Shown in pieces: positions 1-9,000 of a DNA stretch of 41,724 bases. Every line of letters begins with the position of its first letter. Position 1 is the stretch's first letter. The position numbers and the translations under genes are program-made. The notes beneath the pieces are model-generated. The model saw nothing but the letters and a program-made list of their open reading frames with translations, did no database searches and was not told the origin of the DNA. Origin of the DNA: Candidatus Methanoperedens nitratireducens (lineage in GTDB: Archaea > Halobacteriota > Methanosarcinia > Methanosarcinales > Methanoperedenaceae); contig DYGR01000027.1 of assembly GCA_020724545.1 (NCBI GenBank), positions 1-41,724 of the forward strand. The letters are read 5' to 3'.

Positions 1-218
1 TGTTAACGAAAACTGGAATGACAAGCTTCACAGCTTTAGCGTGAGGTAGTTGACACGACCAGGCACTGGAATGTGCAGAGCATCAGCATGGATGCTTCCA
101 CAACGACAACCGCAACCAACGCCATTTTTTTAATAATTTACATTTAAACAATTTACATTTTATAAATAAAGATAATATTATCTAATGCAAAACTTGAGCT
201 TTAAGTTCCATTTTATCT

Positions 219-437
219 TTAAACCAGTGCTTTTTCTTTAACTATTGACAGGTCAATCATGTCAAGAGGATTCTTTGTTGTTCTTTTCCCGGCATCAAGT
301 ATTTCGATGGAGACGATTCTTCTATCCTCAGAATAATCGATTATTACGCCATCAAGTTCACATGATTCGACAATTGCTTCTTCTGCAATAAACTCGATAT
401 TTAAGATGTCATGTGCCGGGTCATATTCTATTTTCAT
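219..437 (-). CDS. DUF2283 family protein (putative antitoxin)
   Basis: A 72-residue acidic protein with the DUF2283 pattern: a start of the form M-K-I-x-Y-D-P-x-x-D-I-L-N-I, then a VDYS-like strand (IIDYSEDRRIVSIEILDAG). Members of this family are short beta-rich proteins usually found beside DUF4258 proteins. Its start codon overlaps the stop of the upstream DUF4258 gene by four bases (434-437), so the two are translationally coupled. An antitoxin role is inferred from pairing and size; no activity can be read from the sequence. Confidence 0.8.
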   Translation of the reverse strand: MKIEYDPAHDILNIEFIAEEAIVESCELDGVIIDYSEDRRIVSIEILDAGKRTTKNPLDMIDLSIVKEKALV

Positions 438-703
438 TCATTTTCCTCCTTCCAGTAGCGGTCTATCTGTGATGTAAGATAAGCAGTTACTATAATATAT
501 ATTTCTTCGGTTTCTTCATAAACTACTCTCAAGAGATATTCTTTATCGCCTAATAGCAATTTCTTGTGTGCAACTTTCCTGTTTCCGTATCCTTCCACCA
601 TTTGCTCAGGATTTGTGATAGCATCGTCTATCCATTCCCTCTTAATTCCTCTGCGCTTCGATTTCTTATAGGCTATTGGGATAATTTCAATCCTTTTTAT
701 CAT
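434..703 (-). CDS. DUF4258 family protein (putative RNase-like toxin)
   Basis: An 89-residue basic protein. The pattern SxRRGIxxEWIxxAITNPEQ, then VAHKKLL and YLLRVVYEE, then a terminal strand ending in Y-L-T-S-x-I-x-R-Y-W matches DUF4258, a family related to the RelE/BrnT-like toxin fold. It is the first gene of a two-gene unit with the downstream DUF2283 gene (4-nt overlap). The family is widespread in archaea; the toxin label is inferred from gene pairing and the basic/acidic partner contrast. Confidence 0.75.
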   Translation of the reverse strand: MIKRIEIIPIAYKKSKRRGIKREWIDDAITNPEQMVEGYGNRKVAHKKLLLGDKEYLLRVVYEETEEIYIIVTAYLTSQIDRYWKEENE

Positions 704-760
704 ATACTATGTATTTTTATAATTTTATTTTATAAATCTCAAAAGGCAACTGGCAGTAGT

Positions 761-982
761 CTATTTATAAGGAGGATCAATATAAATGCACTTTACTTTG
801 CCTGCATATGTTGGAAGGAGAGCCTTCAACGCTTTAAGGTTGTCCCCGTGGATTATGAGATTGTCATTCAGGCTGACTTTATCAGTCAGGCTTTTATCTT
901 TCTGGGGTACAAGCTGATGGTACTTCACTGCCAAATGATAATTTTGAACAAAAGCCTTCCCCTTAAAGTTTAATACTGCCAT
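761..982 (-). pseudogene. 5' remnant of a type III (Mod-like) DNA adenine methyltransferase
   Basis: Only 73 codons remain, but they match the start of Mod/N6-adenine methyltransferases: NLIIHGDNLKALKALLP, then GKVKCIYIDPPYK. The catalytic DPPY motif (motif IV) is the last thing encoded and is followed at once by K and a TAG stop, whereas intact enzymes continue for several hundred residues (DPPYNTGN...). The ATG at 982 has a GGAGA-type ribosome binding site. The rest of the gene and any Res subunit are missing; the DUF4258/DUF2283 pair lies where they would be. Non-functional as a methyltransferase. Confidence 0.75.
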
Positions 983-1137
983 TTATTCAATCTCCATCCG
1001 TCTTTACATTCAACATTGTATTTAATAATTTATATTTGATTAGACTGTGTACATTGTTTAATTTTCAGGCTTTGTCACACAGTCGTAAGGTTAGCTTGAT
1101 ATATCCACTCAGCAATTAAATTCCTCCGGGTTTGGGG

Positions 1138-2265
1138 TTATAGCTCCTTATACACCCCTGTTAACTGGTTAACCATGTTATCCCAGTCATACCTCTGTGC
1201 AGCATATATCGCAGATATGGACATCTTTTTGCGCAGTACATCATCCATGATCAGTGTGTAGATCGCGCCGCATAACTCTCTGGCATCAGGGTTCACTATA
1301 AAGCCCGTATCCCTGCTGATAAGTAAAGATGCGGCATTTTTCTGGCTTTTGATAGTAACCACAGGCACCCCGCATGCAAACGCCTCGATCACTACCATTC
1401 CGAACCCCTCGCGGCTGGATGGAAGCACAAATACTTTTGATGACTTTATGCGCGCAATTACTTCATCATAATCCATAAACCCGGAGAACCTGATATTATC
1501 CAGCAGCCTGCGCTCGCCTGCAAATTCAGTAAGCCACTCTCTCTCAGGTCCATCGCCTATGATATGGCATTTTATATCGGGAAGCTTATCTCTTAGATGA
1601 TCAACAGCTTCAAGCAGTATATCCACATTCTTCTCCCTGATAAGCCTCCCGACAAAGAGTATATCGCACTCATCAGCAGATGGAGTAATGCTGGCGATCC
1701 TTCCAGGATCAATACCATTCGATACAATATAGATGCTCTTATCCCTCACCCCGAGCGGTAAAAGATCATCTCCGGTCATAACCGATACTGCGATAGAATT
1801 AGATGCCAGCTTTGAGACCAGATGCTCAACAAGCTTCCCGAAAAAACCGCGCCACCCCAGGTATTCATACCAGTAGTTGCCCCATACCTCATGCCAGGTG
1901 ATCACCATCGGGGTTCTCATAAGAATCGATGCAAGTTTAGCACTGAAGCATGAAAAATACGGGAATGCGCTGACATCTATCACATCAAATCGCTCACTGA
2001 GTAGATGCGGAAGCAGTTTTATTGAGAAGATCACTGCCTCAGAGGTTGATCTCCTGCCATTCACATATAATTCCATAGGCCTGCATACGCCGTGTAGAAC
2101 CATGCCCTCACTCTCAACAATATCAGCGCCGTCCCACCATTTTATTCCAAAGATATGTACCTCGTTCCCCTTCCCTGCCAGTCTTTTACCAAGCTCGTAT
2201 ATTCGCTTCTCTGCCCCTCCCTTTACCCATGGGTAAACAGCATCATATACAAAAGCGATCTTCAT
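1138..2265 (-). CDS. Glycosyltransferase family 4 (GT-B fold)
   Basis: A 375-residue retaining glycosyltransferase. The N-terminal half has the KGGAEKR loop (residues 15-21). The C-terminal half has FVGRLIREKN (about 204-213), the HIIGDGP strand (about 234-240) and the GT4 EX7E motif at E286-E294, within SREGFGMVVIE. There is no signal peptide or membrane segment, so it is cytoplasmic or peripheral, using a nucleotide sugar to extend a lipid-linked or surface glycan. It overlaps the upstream GT2 gene by four bases (2262-2265) and is probably co-transcribed. Acceptor and sugar cannot be inferred. Confidence 0.9.
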   Translation of the reverse strand: MKIAFVYDAVYPWVKGGAEKRIYELGKRLAGKGNEVHIFGIKWWDGADIVESEGMVLHGVCRPMELYVNGRRSTSEAVIFSIKLLPHLLSERFDVIDVSAFPYFSCFSAKLASILMRTPMVITWHEVWGNYWYEYLGWRGFFGKLVEHLVSKLASNSIAVSVMTGDDLLPLGVRDKSIYIVSNGIDPGRIASITPSADECDILFVGRLIREKNVDILLEAVDHLRDKLPDIKCHIIGDGPEREWLTEFAGERRLLDNIRFSGFMDYDEVIARIKSSKVFVLPSSREGFGMVVIEAFACGVPVVTIKSQKNAASLLISRDTGFIVNPDARELCGAIYTLIMDDVLRKKMSISAIYAAQRYDWDNMVNQLTGVYKEL

Positions 2266-3410
2266 TTATTATCCTTTTTATCTAATATAAATATACTGAT
2301 TATAAGCGCAAACAGGATGATCTGGATGCCCACTGCCACAAGCACCATGGATATCACCGCATTCCCTACCTCGGAGAGAGAGCCGTATCCTGAAGATATC
2401 CATTTGAAAATAACGCCTGAACCCCAGACCATGCCCACTATGAATAATAAGATTCCAGCTATCAGCCAGGCCTCAAGAGAGTGGTAATCCAGCAGTCTGG
2501 CGGTCATCCCTGTTCTCTCTATTTTGTTATGCAGTATCCCGTATATCTTCATGTAGCTGCCTGTGGTGATCATCTGCGTTCCTATTATAGCCATAATGCT
2601 GCCCAGGATGAATGAGTGGAGCCTGGTTGTTTCCACATTACTCCGCGTTGCCAGGCTAAATGTCATGAAAGCGCCGAGCATGAATAATAAAAAACCTGGA
2701 ATATAGAAAAAAGGCGTTGGATTATAGAGCATCATGAACCGCAGATGCCGCCATCCATCTCCCCATGAATGAAGCTTTGAAGGCGTCTGTCTTGGGTAGT
2801 AGTTGATCGGTACTTCTGCAATTCTGAGCTTTTTCCTTGCTGCCTCGATTATCATCTCACTTGCAAATTCCATACCCTCGCTCTTCAGATCAAGCTTTTC
2901 ATAAGCTTCCCTTGTGATCGCCCTCATGCCGCAGTGAGCATCACTTATATCGGTCTTAAAAAGCAGGTTAAGTGCTCCTGTTAGTATGGGATTTCCAATG
3001 TATCTGTGGAGCCACGGCATTGAATTTTTCTCAATATTTCCTCTCATCCGACTTCCGATTACAAAATCCGCATCCCGGGCAAGTAGTGGTTTTAAGAATT
3101 TTTGCATCTCATTGAGATCATAAGTATTATCGGCATCTGCTAATAGAAAATATTTACCTCTGGCATACTGAAGGCCCTCTAAATAGGCATTCCCATATCC
3201 TTTTTTTTGCGGGATTATTACCCTTGCACCCATATTTTTAGCGATCTCTCTTGAGCTGTCATCGGAATTGTCTGCTACTATTACCTCCCCATCCAGACCT
3301 TCCTGTTCTAAGGCTGACCAGGTTTTACTGATACAGCTCCCAATTGTTTTTTCCTCGTTCATACAGGGAATTATTATAGATATAAGGGGCGAGCTCATGG
3401 TGTCTAACAT
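2262..3410 (-). CDS. Glycosyltransferase family 2 with C-terminal membrane helices (dolichol-phosphate-sugar synthase-like)
   Basis: A 382-residue protein. An N-terminal GT-A domain starts with ISIIIPCMNEEKTI (about 10-23), has VIVADNSDDSS and the metal-binding LLADADNTYDL (DXD). After the GT2 domain come about four hydrophobic helices (roughly residues 230-375). This resembles DPMS/GtrB-type enzymes that charge a polyprenyl phosphate with a sugar at the membrane. A second ATG at 3398 is an alternative start. It is the first gene of a pair with the GT4 gene, so lipid-linked glycan assembly is likely. Confidence 0.88.
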   Translation of the reverse strand: MLDTMSSPLISIIIPCMNEEKTIGSCISKTWSALEQEGLDGEVIVADNSDDSSREIAKNMGARVIIPQKKGYGNAYLEGLQYARGKYFLLADADNTYDLNEMQKFLKPLLARDADFVIGSRMRGNIEKNSMPWLHRYIGNPILTGALNLLFKTDISDAHCGMRAITREAYEKLDLKSEGMEFASEMIIEAARKKLRIAEVPINYYPRQTPSKLHSWGDGWRHLRFMMLYNPTPFFYIPGFLLFMLGAFMTFSLATRSNVETTRLHSFILGSIMAIIGTQMITTGSYMKIYGILHNKIERTGMTARLLDYHSLEAWLIAGILLFIVGMVWGSGVIFKWISSGYGSLSEVGNAVISMVLVAVGIQIILFALIISIFILDKKDNK

Positions 3411-3456
3411 ACCCTGAGGTCTAAAAACTTTTTCTACGGATAATCAACAATCTCTG

Positions 3457-4890
3457 TTATACAGCCCTTTTCCTGTACTCCCTGATCTCATCTATTATTT
3501 TCTTATCAATAACTGCCGGTTCTGTCATTCTCACAGGATTGAGTATCTGGTCTAGATACCTCTTGGGGATAATATCTTTTTCAAGTATTACCTGTCTTAT
3601 TGGTTTATTCTCCAGAAGCGCAATTTTAACAAGCTCAGCCACGTTCTCATAACCTATGTAGGGATTGAGCACTGTTGCCAGGCTCTGGCTGTTCTCAAGA
3701 AGCTCAGCGCATCTTTCCACATCAACTATTATACCCGATACACACCTCTCACGCAGCACCCTGACAGTGTTCGTTAGAAGCTCAATGCTCCACAGTAGAT
3801 CAAAAGCGATGAGCGGAGTCATTACATTGAGCTCAAGCTGTCCTGCCTCTGCTGCAAGAGATACTGCATGGTCGTTGCCCATTACCTGGAAGCAGACCAT
3901 GTTTACAGCTTCAGGAATAGAAGGGTTGATCTTACCCGGCATTATGGAAGAACCTGGCTCTACCTCAGGCAGGATGATCTCAGCGATCCCGGCTTTGGGT
4001 CCTGAATTAAGAAGGCGCAGGTCGTTTGAGATCTTATTAAGTTCAATAGCCAGTATTTTGAGGGAGTTCGACATCTCCACAAACCCGGCCATACTCCATG
4101 AGAGCATTATGCTGTCGCCAGGACTGAACTCAAGGCCGGTGAGTCTCTTCAATTCTGAGATTACCGTCTTTTTGTAATCAGGATGGGTATTAATACCTGT
4201 TCCGATGGCCGTTCCTCCAATGCCAAGTTCAAGCATACTTTTTTCTGCATCCCTCAATCTCATGATGCATTTAAGCATGGAGGATGAATATCCACCAAAC
4301 ACCTGATCGTATCGTATCGGTACTGCATCTTCAAGATGGGTTCTCCCGACCTTGATTATACCATAGTATTCATCTGCTTTTGCCTGAAAAGCAAGGACCA
4401 TTTCATCAAGTTCGTTAATAAGACCTGGAAGGGTCGAAAGCACGCTCAATCTTATTGCAGTTGGAATAACATCATTGGAGGATTGCGCCATATTAACATG
4501 GTTATTGGGGTGGACGATATGGTAATCACCCGGCTTTCCTCCCAATTTTTTAATCGCGATATTTGCAATAACCTCGTTCGTGTTCATATTGAAAGGCGTA
4601 CCTGCGCCTGCCTGGAATACATCGAGTAGGAACTGGTCTCTATATCTACCCTGGATAACTTCATCAGCAGCCTGTATTATTGCATTTCCTATCCTCTCAT
4701 CAAGCATACCGAGTTTCATATTCGCCAGAGCTGCTGCCTTTTTAATGATCGCTATTGATCTTATGAACTCAGGCTTTGCCCGAAGCCCGCTTATCTGGAA
4801 ATTATTAAAAGCACGTGTTGTGAAAGCGCCGTAGAGTACGTCATCAGGGACTTCTATTTCACCAAGACTGTCTTTTTCAATTCTGCTCAT
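3457..4890 (-). CDS. aspA: Aspartate ammonia-lyase (aspartase/fumarase superfamily)
   Basis: About 477 residues from the ATG at 4890; a GTG at 4899 would add three residues but has a poorer upstream context. The superfamily signature GSSIMPGKINPSIPE (about 313-327) carries the catalytic serine loop. Early motifs QAGAGTPFNMNTNEV (about 93-107) and HPNNHVNMAQSSND (about 127-140) are closer to aspartase than to class II fumarase, which reads GSGTQTNMN at the first position. It interconverts aspartate with fumarate and ammonia. Fumarase activity is the alternative. It lies upstream of the glycosyltransferase pair on the same strand. Confidence 0.8.
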   Translation of the reverse strand: MSRIEKDSLGEIEVPDDVLYGAFTTRAFNNFQISGLRAKPEFIRSIAIIKKAAALANMKLGMLDERIGNAIIQAADEVIQGRYRDQFLLDVFQAGAGTPFNMNTNEVIANIAIKKLGGKPGDYHIVHPNNHVNMAQSSNDVIPTAIRLSVLSTLPGLINELDEMVLAFQAKADEYYGIIKVGRTHLEDAVPIRYDQVFGGYSSSMLKCIMRLRDAEKSMLELGIGGTAIGTGINTHPDYKKTVISELKRLTGLEFSPGDSIMLSWSMAGFVEMSNSLKILAIELNKISNDLRLLNSGPKAGIAEIILPEVEPGSSIMPGKINPSIPEAVNMVCFQVMGNDHAVSLAAEAGQLELNVMTPLIAFDLLWSIELLTNTVRVLRERCVSGIIVDVERCAELLENSQSLATVLNPYIGYENVAELVKIALLENKPIRQVILEKDIIPKRYLDQILNPVRMTEPAVIDKKIIDEIREYRKRAV

Positions 4891-4957
4891 CTGGACCACT
4901 TATTATCTATGTATTAATTGAACAGTATATTTAATTTATCGGGATTTTGAGTTCGTA

Positions 4958-6097
4958 TCACTTCAGCCCGTACATATCCTTCAATCCGTGCCCTGTTGCA
5001 AGGCAAACAACTGTGCCTGATAACTCCTTTTTCATAATGCCAGCATATGCCACAGCCCCGCTTGGCTCAACAAAAATTCCGTTCCTTGCAAGCTTATCCC
5101 GTGCATCAAGCGCCTCTTTATCAGAAACTCGCAGGGCTTCCCCGCCTGAATCCCGGATCGCCTTAAGTGCTGCAAGACCATATGTGGGATCACCGCATGC
5201 TATGGCAGTTGCTACTGTATCAGGGTTGCGGACAGGGATGATCTCATTAAGGTCGTTCTCCCATGCATGAACCACGGGAGCGCAATTCTCAACCTGCACA
5301 CCTGTTATACCGGGTATTTTATCAGTTATCCCCACAAGCACAAGCTCGCGGAAGGCCTCAGAGATACTCCATATAAGCGTGCCGTTGCCCACAGGCACTA
5401 CAATATGATCCGGGACACGCCAGTATAACTGATCCGCTATCTCAAATCCCACAGTTTTAGTGCCTTCGCTACGCCATGTATAATCACCTGTTAAAAATGA
5501 TTCAGTACAGGATGCAACATATCCCTCAGCCTGTTTGATTGCAGCAGAGTAATCTCCTTCTACATCTATTATCTCGGCACCGTAAGCCTTTATCTGCGTT
5601 ATCTTTTCTTTACCCACTATATCCGGGATGAACACCCTGCACTCAAGCCCTGCATAAGCCGCATATGCAGCAACGCTTGCTCCCATGTTACCGGTCGAGG
5701 CAAGAGCGACCTTGCATTTTCCAGACTCAAGCGCTTTGGTTATCTCAAGGGATGAACCCCTGTCTTTAAAAGAACCTGTGGAATTTGCCGCTTCATACTT
5801 TATAAGCAACCGCTCGCCCCTACCAAGCCTTTTGTTCTCAAGCAGGGGAGTGCCACCTTCTCCCATTGTTATAATCCTGGAGAGATCTTTTACAGGCATA
5901 AATGCCCAGTATTTCCAGTGTGCGGGCTTTGAGCGCATAAAATCATCCCGCAGAATAATTTTCTGTATAGACTTGTAATCATATTCAGCATCAAGAGCAG
6001 AGCCGCATTCACATCTCGGGATTGGCCGATTCTCTATCTCATGGGGTTTATGTTTTCTCCCGCAGCGAAAACACCTGTAACTGGTGACATATACCAT
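4958..6097 (-). CDS. thrC: Threonine synthase (PLP-dependent)
   Basis: A 379-residue fold-type II PLP enzyme. An N-terminal zinc ribbon (C9, C12, C29, C31) precedes GEGGTPL (about 79-85) and the PLP lysine in TGSFKDRG (K111). ALASTGNMGAS and PVGNGT form phosphate and cofactor loops, and EPSGAVAYAG closes the domain. The predicted reaction is O-phosphohomoserine to threonine. Methanosarcinales also carry a paralogous cysteate synthase that makes cysteate from phosphoserine for coenzyme M synthesis. The two are hard to separate by eye, so that remains an alternative. Confidence 0.82.
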   Translation of the reverse strand: MVYVTSYRCFRCGRKHKPHEIENRPIPRCECGSALDAEYDYKSIQKIILRDDFMRSKPAHWKYWAFMPVKDLSRIITMGEGGTPLLENKRLGRGERLLIKYEAANSTGSFKDRGSSLEITKALESGKCKVALASTGNMGASVAAYAAYAGLECRVFIPDIVGKEKITQIKAYGAEIIDVEGDYSAAIKQAEGYVASCTESFLTGDYTWRSEGTKTVGFEIADQLYWRVPDHIVVPVGNGTLIWSISEAFRELVLVGITDKIPGITGVQVENCAPVVHAWENDLNEIIPVRNPDTVATAIACGDPTYGLAALKAIRDSGGEALRVSDKEALDARDKLARNGIFVEPSGAVAYAGIMKKELSGTVVCLATGHGLKDMYGLK

Positions 6098-6188
6098 AGA
6101 GGTTAATTAACATACCTCTGTTAAATATTATTCGGAGCGCAAGGCTTATTATTTTAAAAAACCCAACCAAATATGGGGAGTTAAATTT

Positions 6189-6653
6189 GTGTTGATTGCA
6201 GAAGGAATATTACTATCTCACGTCCTGTTCGGCGTGCTGGGAATACTTGGAGGTGTCTGGGTAGTCGCAGAAGTCTTAAATGTGAGTGAGAGTAATATAA
6301 AAAGAATAAAATATGCAAGTATAGCAGTTGCTCTGTTTATATGGTTATCCTACCTGCTCGGAGGATACTGGTATGTGGAATATTATGGAGTTAATAGGGA
6401 TATAATACTGGCAGGTCCCTGGCCATGGGCACACTCGTTCTTTATGGAGGTAAAGGAGCATGTATTCTTCTCATTGCTCTTTCTCAGTACATTCCTGCCG
6501 GTTGCAGTGTACAACAGCAACCTGCACGCTGATAGAAGTGCCAGGAATCTGGTGCTGACAGTTGCAGGACTGATCGTGCTCCTTGGACTTACCATGGAAG
6601 GATTCGGGGCTGTGATATCCATGGGAGTAAGGATGGGACTCCTGCCCGGGTGA
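6189..6653 (+). CDS. Small polytopic membrane protein with conserved-looking histidines
   Basis: 154 residues from a GTG at 6189, preceded by GGGGAG eight bases upstream. Four hydrophobic helices are visible (about 6-30, 42-62, 88-110, 124-148). Histidines lie at helix starts or membrane edges: H11 in LLSHVLFG, and two in WAHSFFMEVKEHVFF. This could suit b-type haem or metal binding, but no family was recognised. It is followed five bases later by another small membrane protein, and the two probably form a unit. Confidence 0.7.
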   Translation: MLIAEGILLSHVLFGVLGILGGVWVVAEVLNVSESNIKRIKYASIAVALFIWLSYLLGGYWYVEYYGVNRDIILAGPWPWAHSFFMEVKEHVFFSLLFLSTFLPVAVYNSNLHADRSARNLVLTVAGLIVLLGLTMEGFGAVISMGVRMGLLPG

Positions 6654-6658
6654 TGTAA

Positions 6659-6982
6659 ATGGTAAGCAGATCGATCGGGAAATATACTAAAGGATTCACT
6701 CTGTCGCTTATAATAGTGAGCCTGTTCAATGCTCTGCTTGTTATTGCAAAAGAGTTAGATGAAGCATTGAAGGAGTGGATGGGAATTGCAACAGGCCACC
6801 ACTGGACAACCCACGGAGTTGCGGTCATAATCCTGTTCATTGTACTCGGGCTTGTATTCTCTGCCAGGGATACGGGAAAGAGATTGACTGCCCGGACAGC
6901 GCTGGCATCAATCTTGGTGGTGACCATAATCAGCGGATTGATAATCGCAGGCTTTTATTTTCTGGAGATATTGTTTGAATAA
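6659..6982 (+). CDS. Small membrane protein, partner of the preceding gene
   Basis: 107 residues, about three hydrophobic helices (12-30, 50-70, 82-104). The ATG at 6659 lies just after GGGTGAT, a good archaeal ribosome binding site that overlaps the stop of the previous gene. A GHHWTTHG motif (three histidines near a membrane boundary) echoes the histidines in the upstream protein. Function unknown; a two-subunit membrane complex, possibly haem-containing, is an inference only. Confidence 0.65.
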   Translation: MVSRSIGKYTKGFTLSLIIVSLFNALLVIAKELDEALKEWMGIATGHHWTTHGVAVIILFIVLGLVFSARDTGKRLTARTALASILVVTIISGLIIAGFYFLEILFE

Positions 6983-7068
6983 TTGGTGAAATCCTTATTC
7001 GAAGAAAGGTTAATAGTATAGAGTGTCTTTATAGAGTTGATAAAACAGGGAAATTCTTATTTGATTTA

Positions 7069-9000
7069 ATGAAAGATATAAAACGTTTTGAACTTGATGA
7101 GAGTTATATTTTCTGGTGCAGGAAATGCAATATCCTGCTACTGGATGAGCAGTGCGGCATATGCCATGAAAAAGGCCCCTCAATCGAGCTCACCCTGCCC
7201 GGAGACATAAGGTTCTCATCACGGCACGAACAAAATATAATCAACGACCTGATGTCAGGTTCATTTGGCGCCAATCCACTTGCTGGAAAGCCTGTTCTTT
7301 TGAATAAAATTCCAGGTGAAGATAAGACCGATGAGATAATCGTGGACGGCATTCGCTTCGGGATATTGAGATTCGATATGAAAGAGCTCGACTTCAGGCT
7401 GGATATGATGATCGAAGGAGCCCTGGCGCTCATTGGTTCTGGCATTCATAAGAAGCTCGTCAGGATCTCTTCACACGGGCGCCACCTGAGCGGGAAGGCA
7501 ATCGATGGGAGCGAGATACTTGAGTGTTCAGATGATATCAAGAGCGGCGATACTGTCCTTGTGACCGGTAAAAACCTGGGGGGATTCGGCATATCATACA
7601 GGGACAGCAGCGAGTTGAAAAACCCGGGAAAATCATTAAGGATAAAGAAGATCGATTCAAAAAAGATAGCTTTTCTATCCAAAAACCCATCACGGGATGA
7701 TATTGTCCGCGCTAATGCGCCATACATGAAAAGGCTTGTCAGGGATGCTGTCAATACAATCCGAGGCATAGCCAACCAGAGAGAATTCAGGGATTCGCCT
7801 GTGTACGTTTCTTTCAGCGGAGGAAAAGACAGTCTTACCACACTTGACCTTACAAGAAGTGCTTTAAGAGGACAGATCAAGGTGTTCTTTGCGAACACCG
7901 GTATTGAGTTTCCAGAAACTGTTGGGTTTGTAAGACGGTTCTGCAGGGAGAACAATATCGATTTAACAGAAGTGGAGGCAAAAGAAGCCTTCTTTGAGAA
8001 TCTCCCGAGCTTCGGCCCTCCTGCAAAGGATTTCAGATGGTGCTGCAAGGTCTGCAAGCTTGCGCCGATAAATACTGTGATAGAAGAATGCACACGTGGA
8101 GGGCGCAAATGTATCACAATCGATGGAAAGAGGAAATATGAGTCCTTCATCCGTTCGCGGATAGCCCCAAAAGAAGAGAATCCTTTCATTCCAGGGCAGG
8201 TGAGCGTTTTCCCGATACGTAACTGGCGAGCCATTGAGGTGTGGCTTTACCTTTACTACCGGGGGCTTGAATATAACCCGCTGTATGATCTTGGTTTTGA
8301 GCGCGTCGGCTGCTGGCTGTGCCCTGCCGAACTCTCAGCAGAGTACCACAGGTTTGGGGAATTACACCCCGAACTTTTTAAGCGCTGGAACGATTATCTC
8401 CTGGAGTGGGCAGGAGAACACGGATTGAGTGATGCATTCATAGAACACGGTTTCTGGCGCTGGAAGACCCTGCCTCCCAAGATGAAGCGCCTGGCTGAGG
8501 AACTGAATATAGATACGACCTTAAAAAGTAAGAAGGAGGAGTTCGGGATCTCTGTTACCGGCGGGGTTTCACCATGCAAAACAGGTGGATACACCATAGA
8601 AGGCAGGCTAACAGGGCTTATGCCCGATGAGGTGCTAAATATCGCAAGTATCCTGGGTGAGAGCATATTCTCTGAGGATCTGGGATTGCTTCTGATACGG
8701 ACAGATAACTCCAATATCAAGGTATTCTCATCAGGGCATATATCTGTGAATGCTAAGAGTAAGGAGGATGCCCTGTTGCTATTTGAGAATACAGCAAAGC
8801 AGTCGATCAGGGTAAAAAAGTGCACAAAATGCGGCGTATGTCTTAAGGTTTGTCCTGCCGGCGCTGTCAGTATCGAGCCGCAACTGAGAATCAAGAAGGA
8901 GTGCATCCGGTGCGGGAAATGTACCGAATCCTGTGTTGTTGTAAAGTATTCTGATCACACATCGCCCTCCTTTGATACTGAGCTACTTTTTATCCCGTAG
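7069..9000 (+). CDS. Zinc ribbon-PUA-sulfonucleotide reductase-like PP-loop protein with C-terminal 2[4Fe-4S] ferredoxin domain
   Basis: A 643-residue multidomain protein of the archaeal 'phosphoadenosine phosphosulfate reductase' family. In order: a zinc ribbon (C17, C20, C29, C32); a PUA-like domain (about 115-200, SSHGRHLSGKAIDG); an adenine-nucleotide alpha-hydrolase/PAPS reductase domain with P-loop SGGKDS at 250-255; the iron-sulfur motif C325-C326 with C415-x2-C418, as in APS-type reductases; a small alpha/beta segment; and two ferredoxin clusters (C585, C588, C591, C595 and C612, C615, C618, C622). The fused ferredoxin suggests reduction of APS/PAPS with ferredoxin electrons. The PUA domain is also typical of RNA-modifying enzymes, so tRNA thiolation-type chemistry is an alternative. 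Its 3' end overlaps the convergent HTH gene by 46 bases. Confidence 0.85.
   Translation: MKDIKRFELDESYIFWCRKCNILLLDEQCGICHEKGPSIELTLPGDIRFSSRHEQNIINDLMSGSFGANPLAGKPVLLNKIPGEDKTDEIIVDGIRFGILRFDMKELDFRLDMMIEGALALIGSGIHKKLVRISSHGRHLSGKAIDGSEILECSDDIKSGDTVLVTGKNLGGFGISYRDSSELKNPGKSLRIKKIDSKKIAFLSKNPSRDDIVRANAPYMKRLVRDAVNTIRGIANQREFRDSPVYVSFSGGKDSLTTLDLTRSALRGQIKVFFANTGIEFPETVGFVRRFCRENNIDLTEVEAKEAFFENLPSFGPPAKDFRWCCKVCKLAPINTVIEECTRGGRKCITIDGKRKYESFIRSRIAPKEENPFIPGQVSVFPIRNWRAIEVWLYLYYRGLEYNPLYDLGFERVGCWLCPAELSAEYHRFGELHPELFKRWNDYLLEWAGEHGLSDAFIEHGFWRWKTLPPKMKRLAEELNIDTTLKSKKEEFGISVTGGVSPCKTGGYTIEGRLTGLMPDEVLNIASILGESIFSEDLGLLLIRTDNSNIKVFSSGHISVNAKSKEDALLLFENTAKQSIRVKKCTKCGVCLKVCPAGAVSIEPQLRIKKECIRCGKCTESCVVVKYSDHTSPSFDTELLFIP

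Noticed and set aside
1-218. Possible 3' end of a gene in frame 2 (ending ENWNDKLHSFSVR-stop near 52)
   Set aside because: Too short and cut by the window edge to assign; nothing else recognisable up to the DUF2283 gene.
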